Assembly (NCBI GenBank): GCA_964498785.1
Contig: CAZCJL010000022.1
Coordinates: forward strand, 1 to 64,000
Source: Mariaggregatimicrobium sp964498785
GTDB lineage: Bacteria > Zhuqueibacterota > Zhuqueibacteria > Thermofontimicrobiales > Thiofontviventaceae
Reading direction: 5' to 3'
Length of the DNA stretch: 64,000 bases
Positions 35,166 to 43,856 of the stretch are shown piece by piece. The notes under the pieces were generated by a model. That model worked only from the letters and a program-made list of their open reading frames with translations, did no database searches and was not told the origin of the DNA. Positions within the stretch are counted from its first letter, which is position 1; each line of letters starts with the position of its first letter. Made by a program: the position numbers and the translations under genes.

Positions 35166-35264
35166 GAGTTATTGGGGGCGTTATCTTTTGTCTGTATCTT
35201 TCAGATGAATAACAGAAGCATTGAGTTTTCGCTTCAATTAATATTTCAATGCCTTAAAAAAATC

Positions 35265-35293
35265 TTGACTTTTAAGAGAATTTCCGTTAAATT
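35265..35293 (+). promoter_or_regulatory. Promoter of the accB-accC genes
   Basis: TTGACT (35265-35270), a 17-bp spacer and TAAATT (35288-35293). Transcription would start near 35300, about 30 bases before the leader ORF at 35332. Confidence 0.55.
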
Positions 35294-35331
35294 CGGGTGA
35301 CTTTAAAAAAGAAAGTGGGGGGAAGAGGGTT

Positions 35332-35355
35332 ATGAAAAAAATATTGGAGTTTTGA
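35332..35355 (+). CDS. Seven-codon leader ORF directly before accB
   Basis: ATG 35332 encodes MKKILEF and stops with TGA at 35353-35355, immediately before the accB ATG. The strongest Shine-Dalgarno in the area, GGGGGGAAGAGGG, serves this mini-ORF, while accB has only GGAG inside the mini-ORF. This looks like translational coupling or a leader peptide. That it is translated is inference. Confidence 0.4.
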   Translation: MKKILEF

Positions 35356-35838
35356 ATGAGACCGAAGGAAATTCAAAAGTTAATTGAAATTGTCGAAAAA
35401 AGCCAGATCAGCGAACTCGAAGTTTCTCGTTGGGGGCGTAAAGTAAGCATCCGCAAACATTTCTCGGCCGATAAGGCCTTTTCGAGGCCAGCTAACGAAA
35501 ATATAATTGTGGCTCAACCGAGCACTGCACCAGAGCCTGTTGCGGCTCCACCTTCTTCTCAGGGCATTGAAGAAACGCCGCCAAAAGCAGAAGAACGCGT
35601 TCTTGAAATAAAATCACCGATGGTCGGAACGTTCTACCGAGCTCCCGCACCTGATGTTGACCCTTATGTGGCGGAGGGAGATAAAATAAGCCAGGGGCAG
35701 GTATTATGTATTATCGAGGCTATGAAATTGATGAACGAAATTGAGGCTGAATTTCCCTGTCAAATTGTTGAAGTTTTAGTTGAGAATGCGCAACCCGTAG
35801 AATATAATCAACCGTTATTTAGAATTGAAAAAGTCTGA
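35356..35838 (+). CDS. accB: Biotin carboxyl carrier protein of acetyl-CoA carboxylase
   Basis: A 160-residue protein. An N-terminal helical part (KEIQKLIEIVEKSQISELEV) is followed by a Pro/Ala/Glu-rich linker (about residues 45-80) and a biotinyl domain with SPMVGTFYRAPAPDVDPYV and the biotin-accepting Lys in IIEAMKLMNEIEAE. It carries CO2 from AccC to the carboxyltransferase in fatty-acid synthesis. It is followed 27 bp later by accC. The carboxyltransferase genes are not in this window. Confidence 0.95.
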   Translation: MRPKEIQKLIEIVEKSQISELEVSRWGRKVSIRKHFSADKAFSRPANENIIVAQPSTAPEPVAAPPSSQGIEETPPKAEERVLEIKSPMVGTFYRAPAPDVDPYVAEGDKISQGQVLCIIEAMKLMNEIEAEFPCQIVEVLVENAQPVEYNQPLFRIEKV

Positions 35839-35865
35839 TTAACTGCATTTTTAAAGGGAAAGCAA

Positions 35866-37206
35866 TTGTTTAAGAAAATACTGATTGCAAATCGAGGTGA
35901 GATCGCTTTAAGAATTATCCGTGCCTGTAAAGAACTTGGGATAGCAACAGTTTCAGTCTATTCGGAGGCAGATGAAGATTCTCTGCATGTGCGCTTTGCC
36001 GACGAGGTGGTGTGTATCGGGCCAGGCCCAAGCAATAAAAGTTATCTGAATGTTCCGAGCATTATCAGTGCTGCGGAAGTAACCAATGCCGAGGCCATCC
36101 ATCCGGGGTATGGTTTTTTGGCAGAAAATGCAGATTTTGCAGAAGTTTGTGAATCCTGCGGAATTAAGTTTATCGGACCATCACCGGATATGATTGCGAA
36201 TATGGGGGATAAGGCCTTTGCAAAAGCAAAAATGGAGCAGGCCAATGTTTCTGTAATTCCGGGTAGCAAAGGGATCCTTAAAAATTTAAAGGAGGCCCAG
36301 GAAAGCGCTGAAGAAATTGGACTTCCGATAATATTAAAAGCAACCGCAGGTGGAGGTGGCAGGGGAATGAGAATTGTCCGCTCAAAAAATGAACTGGGAA
36401 ATGCGTATACAATGGCGCGGGCTGAGGCAGGGGCTGCTTTTAATAATCCTGATTTGTACATGGAAAAATATTTTGAAAATCCGCGGCACATTGAAGTCCA
36501 AATTATTGGCGATTCGTTCAATAACGTGATAGCTTTAGGTGAACGCGAATGTTCTATCCAGCGAAAACATCAAAAGTTAATTGAAGAATCGCCATCGCCT
36601 GTTGTCGATGAAAAATTACGCGCGAAAATTTGTTCAGCAGCTATAAAAGGCGCAAAACTGGTTAATTACCAAAGTGCAGGCACAATTGAATTTTTACTGG
36701 AGAATAGTAAATTTTATTTTATGGAAATGAATACTCGAATACAGGTAGAGCACCCGGTGACGGAAATGGTTGTCGGAATGGATTTACTAAAGGAACAAAT
36801 TCGGGTTGCCGCGGGTGAAAAACTATCAACAACACTGGGTTTGAAATTACGCGGCCATGCCATTGAATGCCGGATTAATGCCGAAGACCCGGACAAAGGT
36901 TTTCGACCGAATCCCGGTACAATGAATACCTTTCACATACCAGGCGGTCCTGGCGTTCGGGTGGATACGCATGGCTATGCGCAATACCAGATACCGCCAT
37001 TTTATGATTCGCTTATCGCGAAAGTGATAACCCACGGCAAAAATCGTGAAGAAGCAATTGTTCGAATGATCCGAAGCCTGGAAGAGTTCGTGATCGAAGG
37101 AATCAAAACAACTATACCATTTCATTTAAAAGTATTGCGCGACCCTGATTTTAGAAAAGGGGAGTTTGATACTAAATTTATTGAACGGTTTATGGAAAAT
37201 TTATAA
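35866..37206 (+). CDS. accC: Biotin carboxylase subunit of acetyl-CoA carboxylase
   Basis: A 446-residue ATP-grasp enzyme starting at TTG 35866, with AAAGGGA well placed before it. Motifs: KILIANRGEIALRIIRACKE, AIHPGYGFLAENADFAE, LKATAGGGGRGMRIV (ATP loop), ERECSIQRKHQKLIEE, FMEMNTRIQVEHPVTE and HAIECRINAEDP. It carboxylates the biotin on AccB using bicarbonate and ATP. Length matches the family; the TTG start may moderate expression. Confidence 0.96.
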   Translation: MFKKILIANRGEIALRIIRACKELGIATVSVYSEADEDSLHVRFADEVVCIGPGPSNKSYLNVPSIISAAEVTNAEAIHPGYGFLAENADFAEVCESCGIKFIGPSPDMIANMGDKAFAKAKMEQANVSVIPGSKGILKNLKEAQESAEEIGLPIILKATAGGGGRGMRIVRSKNELGNAYTMARAEAGAAFNNPDLYMEKYFENPRHIEVQIIGDSFNNVIALGERECSIQRKHQKLIEESPSPVVDEKLRAKICSAAIKGAKLVNYQSAGTIEFLLENSKFYFMEMNTRIQVEHPVTEMVVGMDLLKEQIRVAAGEKLSTTLGLKLRGHAIECRINAEDPDKGFRPNPGTMNTFHIPGGPGVRVDTHGYAQYQIPPFYDSLIAKVITHGKNREEAIVRMIRSLEEFVIEGIKTTIPFHLKVLRDPDFRKGEFDTKFIERFMENL

Positions 37207-37260
37207 TTTGTATAATTACAGAACTTTTTATGAACAATATCGGTTATATCTCAAATTAAA

Positions 37261-37313
37261 GAAATCTGTTTGCCAGGAAATGTAGAGTTCCTGATCAGGT
37301 TTCTTTTTGTTTT
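37261..37313 (+). terminator. Rho-independent terminator after accC
   Basis: An outer 8-bp stem GAAATCTG/CAGGTTTC with one G-T pair (37261-37268 with 37296-37303) encloses an inner stem CAGGAA/TTCCTG (37274-37279 with 37288-37293). TTTTTGTTTT follows. It separates accC from gcvH. Confidence 0.75.
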
Positions 37314-37358
37314 ATATAAATTACAATTTACTGATAAATAAAAAGTAAGGAGAGTAAA

Positions 37359-37736
37359 ATGAATGTGCCGAAAGATCTATATTATACCGAAGAGCATGAG
37401 TGGATTGGCGTCGAAGACGACATCGTAACAGTTGGAATTACTGACTATGCTCAGGGAGAATTAGGTGATATCGTTTTTATCGAATTACCGGAAGATGGTT
37501 CTGAAACTACCCGGATGGAACCGTTTGGTTCGATTGAGGCTGTAAAAGCGGTATCTGATCTTTTTGCTCCGGTTTCTGGCACGATCGTCGGAGTGAATTC
37601 TGCTCTTGAAGAGAAACCTGAATTAATCAACCAGGATCCGTATGGCGAAGGCTGGATGATTAAAATTAAAATTACTGATAAATCTGAACTGGATTCTCTA
37701 CTCTCTGCTGATCAATACTTAGATAAACTAGGTTAG
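37359..37736 (+). CDS. gcvH: Glycine cleavage system H protein
   Basis: A 125-residue lipoyl carrier protein. Motifs: YYTEEHEWIGVEDDIVTVGI, GDIVFIELPEDG, and the lipoyl Lys in FGSIEAVKAVSDLFAPVSG; ends with the usual GEGWMIKIKI region. It shuttles the aminomethyl group between the P and T proteins. AAGGAG precedes the ATG. The next gene, 8 bp downstream, encodes the P-protein subunit 1. Confidence 0.97.
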   Translation: MNVPKDLYYTEEHEWIGVEDDIVTVGITDYAQGELGDIVFIELPEDGSETTRMEPFGSIEAVKAVSDLFAPVSGTIVGVNSALEEKPELINQDPYGEGWMIKIKITDKSELDSLLSADQYLDKLG

Positions 37737-37744
37737 GAGTATTT

Positions 37745-39085
37745 ATGCCATTTATTCCCAATACGGACGACGAAAGAAAGGAGATGTTGGCTGCGATTGG
37801 GGTTCTGAACTTTGAAGAGTTGATATCGAATATCCCTGTAGAATTGAGATTTAAGGGAAAAATGGATTTACCAGATCCACTTTCCGAAATGGAAATAACT
37901 TCTTTTTTTAATAAATTAGTCAGGGAAAATGCAGGGTGCAATGATTATATTTCTTTCCTTGGTGGAGGCGCGTATGATCATTATGTCCCCGCTGCCATAG
38001 ATCATGTTATTTCCAGATCAGAGTTTTACACTGCCTATACTCCATATCAACCCGAAGTGAGCCAGGGTACGTTACAGGCGACGTATGAATACCAGAGTAT
38101 GATTGCAGAATTAACTGCAATGGATATAGCGAATGCTTCCATGTATGACGGAAGCTCGGCGCTGGCTGAAGCTGCCCTGATGGCCCTTTCTCCTCCGAAA
38201 CGAAATAAAATACTTGTTTCTAAAACCGTGAATCCGTTTTATCGTCAGGTAATTGAAACTTATATCAGCGGCCAGAATGTTATTTTGGAAATAATTGAGC
38301 ACGAAGACGGTATAACGAATATCCATGATTTGAAGCAAAAAATTAACGATCAGACAGCAGCAGTGGTAATACAACATCCGAATTTTTTCGGCTATCTTGA
38401 AGACATGGTTGAAATCGGGGCAATAGCGCATGAAAATGGAGCATTATATATTACCTCGAATGATCCGGTTTCACTGGCATTGTTAGCTCCACCAGGCGAT
38501 TATGATGCAGATATTGCCACTGGCGAAGGTCAGGCGCTGGGAAATTCGCTGAATTACGGCGGACCATATCTTGGTGTTTTTGCAGCTAAAGAAAAATTTT
38601 TAAGAAAAATGCCAGGCCGAATTGTTGGCGAAACTGTGGATACAAAAAATCGAACAGGATATGTATTGACTTTCCAGGCACGGGAGCAACACATCCGCAG
38701 GGAAAAGGCAACTTCCAATATTTGCACAAATCAGGCATTAAATGCACTGGCAGCCACCGTGTATTTAGCCTTGATGGGGCGAAGCGGTCTTGAACAAGTG
38801 GCAGGCGCGAGCTTGAATAACAGTCACTATCTGGCTGATAAGATCAGTAATTTGGAAGGATTTGACCTGAAATTTAAAAAACCATTTTTTAAAGAATTCG
38901 TTATACACACTCCGATAGATCCTGATAAAATAATTCAAAGAATGATATCCAGAAATATTCAGCCCGGCATTGATTTAGGTAAATTTGATTATGACCTGAG
39001 AGATTGTTTACTTATTGCAGTGACAGAAAAAAGGACAAAACAAGAAATGGATCAATTCGTCGATGCCTTGAGTTCATTAGGATGA
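37745..39085 (+). CDS. gcvPA: Glycine dehydrogenase (decarboxylating) subunit 1
   Basis: A 446-residue protein matching the N-terminal half of the P protein (two-subunit type). It begins FIPNTDDERKEMLAAIGV and contains FLGGGAYDHYVPAAIDHVI, YTPYQPEVSQGTLQATYEYQ, and NASMYDGSSALAEAALMA; a GEGQALGNSLNYGGPYLGVF segment is also typical. In this type the PLP lysine lies in subunit 2 (gcvPB), which is not in this window. TAGGAG precedes the ATG. Coupled to gcvH. Confidence 0.95.
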   Translation: MPFIPNTDDERKEMLAAIGVLNFEELISNIPVELRFKGKMDLPDPLSEMEITSFFNKLVRENAGCNDYISFLGGGAYDHYVPAAIDHVISRSEFYTAYTPYQPEVSQGTLQATYEYQSMIAELTAMDIANASMYDGSSALAEAALMALSPPKRNKILVSKTVNPFYRQVIETYISGQNVILEIIEHEDGITNIHDLKQKINDQTAAVVIQHPNFFGYLEDMVEIGAIAHENGALYITSNDPVSLALLAPPGDYDADIATGEGQALGNSLNYGGPYLGVFAAKEKFLRKMPGRIVGETVDTKNRTGYVLTFQAREQHIRREKATSNICTNQALNALAATVYLALMGRSGLEQVAGASLNNSHYLADKISNLEGFDLKFKKPFFKEFVIHTPIDPDKIIQRMISRNIQPGIDLGKFDYDLRDCLLIAVTEKRTKQEMDQFVDALSSLG

Positions 39086-39322
39086 AATGAGTTGACGAAT
39101 TAAATTCAACTAAAAGTAAGGAACTTTTAATTCACCCAAGAGTTTTATTATTACTTATTAGATAAAGAACATAATTGATTATACCGATAATAAGTTACGG
39201 TTTTATTCTTTCGTTATGTTTAAAATAGATTAATAGCAAATTTATTTTCCGATTTGAATAAGACCAAATGATGCGTGTATGTAAAAAAAATTCAATAAGC
39301 AAGAATTTTAAGGAGTATCAGA

Positions 39323-40378
39323 ATGAAGAAGGCAGTAGTTATTTTATTGATGTTGGCCTTTATCGGCGGAGTTGCCGAGCAATCTTTTGCAGTGAGTGAG
39401 GCAGCGGTATTATTTTTAATGATTTCTCCGGGCGCCAGAGCTTCTGGTATGGGAGAGGCATTTGTCGCTATCGCTGATGATGCAACTGCTATCTATTGGA
39501 ATCCTGCAGGATTGGCCTGGCAGTATGGTCGAGAAGTTACGATTATGCACGCAAATTGGTTACCTCAGTTTGCCGGTGATATGTATTACGACTTTCTGGC
39601 GTACAGACAGGATATTGAGGGAGTCGGTACGATCGGCGGAAATATCACATTTCTCAATATGGGAAAGCAGACGATAACTGGGGAAGATAGCCCGGAACCA
39701 TTAGGTGAATTCTCCAGTTACGATATAGCGTTTGCAGCGAGTTATGGAACCACTGTAACACAAAATTTCGCCGTTGGAATTAATTTGAGATATATTCGTA
39801 GTAATCTCGCTCCGCAAGGACAGGGTGCAGAAAGAGGTAGTGGTAAAGGAAATGCATTTGCTTTTGACGTCGGTTTACTGTATAAATTCCCTTTCCTGGA
39901 TAATAGATTGTCCTGGGGAATGAATGTTTCAAACATGGGACCTAAAATTTCTTATATCGATGTGGCACAGGCCGACCCATTGCCAACCAATATGAAAACC
40001 GGATTTGCTTACAAAATTGTTAATCAAAAATATAATAAATTAACTTTGGCTGCAGACGTTAATAAACTTCTCGTTACACCAAATAGCGATGGTGGCGCTG
40101 ATCCGTTCTACGAAGCGCTTATTACTTCCTGGTTCGATGATGATTTCTCGACAGAGATTAAAAAAATGATCTTCGGTTTTGGCGCTGAATACATATACAG
40201 TGATTTGATCGCTTTAAGAGCTGGTTATTATTACGATGAGATGGGAAAGGTGAAATATACAACCTTTGGCGCCGGGTTAAAATATTCTCTCTATGGCTTC
40301 GACTTCGGCTATGTTTCCGCCGGAGAAGGACATCCGCTTTCTGATACAATGCGTTTCTCATTAACAATCGGTTTTTAG
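39323..40378 (+). CDS. PorV-like outer-membrane protein
   Basis: A 351-residue protein with a signal peptide ending QSFA. The mature start SEAAVLFLMISPGARASGMG then EAFVAIADDATAIYWNPAGL is the PorV/LptO hallmark. The following segments alternate like a barrel and it ends SLTIGF. In Bacteroidota PorV is the shuttle that passes T9SS cargo from the translocon to the attachment complex. AAGGAG lies before the ATG. It is a better PorV match than the barrel at 11331 and is followed by a T9SS-type cargo gene. Which of the paralogues is the general secretion factor cannot be decided here. Confidence 0.85.
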   Translation: MKKAVVILLMLAFIGGVAEQSFAVSEAAVLFLMISPGARASGMGEAFVAIADDATAIYWNPAGLAWQYGREVTIMHANWLPQFAGDMYYDFLAYRQDIEGVGTIGGNITFLNMGKQTITGEDSPEPLGEFSSYDIAFAASYGTTVTQNFAVGINLRYIRSNLAPQGQGAERGSGKGNAFAFDVGLLYKFPFLDNRLSWGMNVSNMGPKISYIDVAQADPLPTNMKTGFAYKIVNQKYNKLTLAADVNKLLVTPNSDGGADPFYEALITSWFDDDFSTEIKKMIFGFGAEYIYSDLIALRAGYYYDEMGKVKYTTFGAGLKYSLYGFDFGYVSAGEGHPLSDTMRFSLTIGF

Positions 40379-40475
40379 GTTAAGTGTTTTTAACTATAAT
40401 GGAAATTTCTGTTTTTTTATATGTTGACTAATTATGATTTCGTAAGCCAGGTATAAATAAATTTAGATAATTAGG

Positions 40476-40518
40476 AAGGACAAAGTGAAGTGATAATAAA
40501 CGAATCTTTGTCCTTTTT
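40476..40518 (+). terminator. Rho-independent terminator after the PorV-like gene
   Basis: A perfect 10-bp stem AAGGACAAAG/CTTTGTCCTT (40476-40485 with 40506-40515), then TTT. It insulates the porV-like gene from the secreted-protein gene downstream. Confidence 0.85.
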
Positions 40519-40631
40519 ATTGTTAAAACTAAACTTTTTTCAATTCTACAAGTTGAATAATATCTGGTATCTTTTTCCCAGCGAATATGATAGATAATCA
40601 AAATTATTACTCTCAATGTGAAATAAATATT

Positions 40632-43600
40632 ATGAGAAAGAATCTTTTTTTTGTTTGTTTACTGGTGTTTTACGTCATTTCCATGAAAGATGGCTTTACT
40701 ATAAATCTTAAACCGCGACCCACCTATCGGCCTTCGGCAAGCTCTGATCGACGGTTAATCTCAACAACGAACTATGATTTCAATTCTTCCCTGTCATTAA
40801 AAAAAGCTGACTATACAAAACCGGATACACTCCGTGTTCTTGCCATACGAGCCGAGTTTGTAGAAGATAATGACCGCGAAACTTCCGGTGATGGCAGATT
40901 TGATCTTTCCAGCGAATCAAATTATTTTCTCAATGCGCCACCTCACAATCGTACCTATTTCCAAAATCAATTGCTGGCAATGACAAATTATTTTAAAAAT
41001 GTTTCCAATGGTAAACTCATTCTGATGGGGCATGTTTACCCGCAAGCTGAAAATGACGCTTATCAATTGCCGCAACAAATGAAGTATTATAGCCCGGATA
41101 CCACTGAGGACGTTCTTGACCAGCGTTTGGCAGAATTACTTCGGGACGCTTTGAAAGCGGCAGATGAAAATGATGACATTGATTTTTCTCAATACGATGC
41201 ATTTATCATATTTCATCCGGGAGTGGGGGCAGAATATGCATTTGATTTAGATTCCACGCCCCATGATGTTCCCTCTGTTTTTCTCAATTTTCAGGACCTG
41301 AAAAGAACAATTGGCAATAACGATCCCAATTATGCCGGGATCGAGGTGACAAATCAGCGAGTGCGGGATGGCATTATTTTGCCGGAAACCCAGAATCAGA
41401 TGGGATATGATATCGGCTTATTGGGAACCGCTGTTTTAATGTTTGGGCACCAAATCGGTTTGCCAAATTTATATAATTCAGATAACGGTCGCCCCGGAAT
41501 TGGGGTGTTTGGAATGATGGATCAGGGATCATCAAATTTCTCCGGATTATTGCCGTCCCAACCATCTGCCTGGAGCAAAATCTTTTTAGGCTGGGAAACC
41601 CCGATTGTGGTTACTAACGGCACTTATGGGGTAGCAGCGGCGCTGGCTCAAAATCCGAATAAAATTTACAAAATACCGATCAATGCACGTGAATATTTTC
41701 TCATTGAAAATCGTCAACGCCATATTTTAACCGACCGCAATACCACTGTCGGATACGATGTTCAGGGCTTACGACTCGAATTTAAAGAAGATGGAAATAT
41801 TTCTACCCCCGGCGGAGAACAATCAATTGATGTTATTGTTCAGGTGGATGAATATGATTTTGGATTACCCGGTTCCGGAATCCTGATCTGGCATATTGAC
41901 GAAAATGTAATTCAGCAATACTATAATGAAAATCGCGTTAATACGAACATGGATCATCGCGGTGTGGATTTGGAAGAAGCGGACGGAGCCCAGGATATCG
42001 GACATTTCTTCAACTTCTTCGGGTTTACAGGGTACGAAGCCGGGTCCGAATGGGATATGTGGTGGAATCAAAATGAAGGCTATACTTATGCCAATGAGAC
42101 AGAGGACGTGACGTTCACTCCGAACTCGATGCCCGATACCAGAGCATATTCCGGTGCAAATAGCCATGTTTATATCACACAATTTAGTGACATCGATTCA
42201 GTCATGTCATTCACAGTTTCGTTAGAAACTTACCAGGCTGGATTTCCCCAAAAAACTGGCGCCGTTGGTGAATATCTTTCAACGCATACCGGGAATCTGG
42301 ATAATGACCCGGCGTCGGAGATCGTGGCAACAGCCTCTAATGGACAGATTTTTGCATGGAATCATGACGGCTCAAAAGTCATTGCGAATTCCGATTCCTT
42401 GACAGTAACCAATGTGAACACCAAAACGGAAAAATATCCGCTCGCAATTTTTGCAGAAATGGGCGCTGAAACAGAACATAGCGCCGCACTCGCTGATTTC
42501 GATAATGACGGTGACCTGGATGTTGTCGCTGCAACTAACAGCGGGATCGTTTATGTATTTTCCGAAAATGACGATGATGGAAATGGACGGGCAGATATAG
42601 TGTTTAAGTATGATGTGCAAACAGCCATTACAACAAGTCCGATGATTTTTCAAATTGCTGGTAAAAATGTCATTGCAGTCGGGCTGGAAAACGGCGATGT
42701 GGCCGTGATTAGCGATAGCGGAAATCAACTATGGAAAAAGAACGTGAGCGCCGCGCAAATTAGCGGTTTAGCGACTACTTCACAGAAAGTGATCGCTGCT
42801 TCTTATGCCGGGGATATCGCGCTTTTAGATGAGTCGGGCAATATCTCATGGCGCACGACCGTCGGATCCGGATTAAAACTGAACTATCCGGTTGCGGGAG
42901 ATATAAATAAAGATGGAGCGCTTGAAATACTTGTGACGACAGGAAACGGGACAATCAGTGGTTTTGATTTTAACGGGAATCCAATGGCCGGCTTCACAAA
43001 CATTTCAGTGGATGAAAAATTATCCAGTCCTGTACTCGCTGATCTGAATAATAATGGATTTTTGGAGCTGATTACGTGCGGTGATGGAAGGTTGTATGCG
43101 TTCAATTATAACGGATCGTTACTGGATAATTTCCCCATTGAAATTACCAGAGAAAAATCTGGGAGTGCATACCCGGAGCCTGTTGTTGCAGACCTTGATG
43201 ATGATGGCTACGCAGAAATAATGGTGTCCGGCGCAACCGGTCAAATAATGGCATATAAATATGATTCCGGAAAGGTCGGTGGTTTTCCGTTATCAGTCGC
43301 CGAAGGAATTACGTCTGTTCCGATGTTGGCTGATATCACCAATGACCGAACGACCAATCTTGCCGCGATTGCTGGCGATGGGAATATGTACGTCTGGAAA
43401 TTGAATTATGACTTCAATGCAGATAATATCTTTTGGGCAGGCTTCCGAAATGATGTTCAGCATTCATCTTTTGCTCAAACAAGTCAGGGAAGCGCTCCGG
43501 CTGAAAATGAACTCATGCCTTCAAAAACAGTTTATAACTATCCGAATCCCACTGAAGGGAATACAACCACGATTCGTTACTGGTTAAATGCGGACGCAAA

Positions 43601-43793
43601 TGTCACGATCCGTATTTATGACATGGCAGGAGAGTTTGTAAAAGAAATTAAAAGCGCTGGTTTTGCAAATACAGCTAATGAATATCATTTAAAGGTGAGC
43701 GAATTTCAAAGCGGTGTGTATCTCACACGAGTGGAAGCTTCGAATACTCAGGATACGAGCGTATCGTTTTTTAAAATGGCAGTTGTTAAATAA
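40632..43793 (+). CDS. Secreted M6-like protein with degenerate zinc site, FG-GAP-like repeats and T9SS domain
   Basis: A 1053-residue secreted protein. ATG 40632 (MRKNLFFVCLLVFYV) gives a proper signal peptide, so the longer frame from 40587 is not used. Residues about 60-430 match the M6 (immune inhibitor A) fold: YFKNVSNGKL, DAFIIFHPGVGAEY, GLPNLYNSDNGRPGIGVFGM, LPSQPSAWSKIFLGW. Where active members have HEFGH this protein has LMFGH, so the first His and the catalytic Glu are missing and no other HExxH is present. Residues about 550-940 hold five or more FG-GAP/VCBS-like Asp-rich blades (DFDNDGDLDVVAA, DINKDGALEILV). The end is a T9SS sorting domain (YNYPNPTEGNTTTIRYWL). Probably a surface-binding protein rather than a protease (inference). 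Confidence 0.8.
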   Translation: MRKNLFFVCLLVFYVISMKDGFTINLKPRPTYRPSASSDRRLISTTNYDFNSSLSLKKADYTKPDTLRVLAIRAEFVEDNDRETSGDGRFDLSSESNYFLNAPPHNRTYFQNQLLAMTNYFKNVSNGKLILMGHVYPQAENDAYQLPQQMKYYSPDTTEDVLDQRLAELLRDALKAADENDDIDFSQYDAFIIFHPGVGAEYAFDLDSTPHDVPSVFLNFQDLKRTIGNNDPNYAGIEVTNQRVRDGIILPETQNQMGYDIGLLGTAVLMFGHQIGLPNLYNSDNGRPGIGVFGMMDQGSSNFSGLLPSQPSAWSKIFLGWETPIVVTNGTYGVAAALAQNPNKIYKIPINAREYFLIENRQRHILTDRNTTVGYDVQGLRLEFKEDGNISTPGGEQSIDVIVQVDEYDFGLPGSGILIWHIDENVIQQYYNENRVNTNMDHRGVDLEEADGAQDIGHFFNFFGFTGYEAGSEWDMWWNQNEGYTYANETEDVTFTPNSMPDTRAYSGANSHVYITQFSDIDSVMSFTVSLETYQAGFPQKTGAVGEYLSTHTGNLDNDPASEIVATASNGQIFAWNHDGSKVIANSDSLTVTNVNTKTEKYPLAIFAEMGAETEHSAALADFDNDGDLDVVAATNSGIVYVFSENDDDGNGRADIVFKYDVQTAITTSPMIFQIAGKNVIAVGLENGDVAVISDSGNQLWKKNVSAAQISGLATTSQKVIAASYAGDIALLDESGNISWRTTVGSGLKLNYPVAGDINKDGALEILVTTGNGTISGFDFNGNPMAGFTNISVDEKLSSPVLADLNNNGFLELITCGDGRLYAFNYNGSLLDNFPIEITREKSGSAYPEPVVADLDDDGYAEIMVSGATGQIMAYKYDSGKVGGFPLSVAEGITSVPMLADITNDRTTNLAAIAGDGNMYVWKLNYDFNADNIFWAGFRNDVQHSSFAQTSQGSAPAENELMPSKTVYNYPNPTEGNTTTIRYWLNADANVTIRIYDMAGEFVKEIKSAGFANTANEYHLKVSEFQSGVYLTRVEASNTQDTSVSFFKMAVVK

Positions 43794-43856
43794 GTTTTCA
43801 ATTGAATATGGTTTATACTTCTGATGAATATAATATGGATTGAAAAGGTGACGGAA

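Noticed and set aside
36042..36521. A 159-residue open frame antisense to accC
   Set aside because: It overlaps the conserved ATP-grasp region of accC and reads as a Ser/Ile/Pro-rich shadow.
37207..37358. Glycine riboswitch upstream of gcvH
   Set aside because: The 152-bp gap is mostly taken up by the accC terminator, leaving no room for a typical aptamer, and no conserved core is seen.
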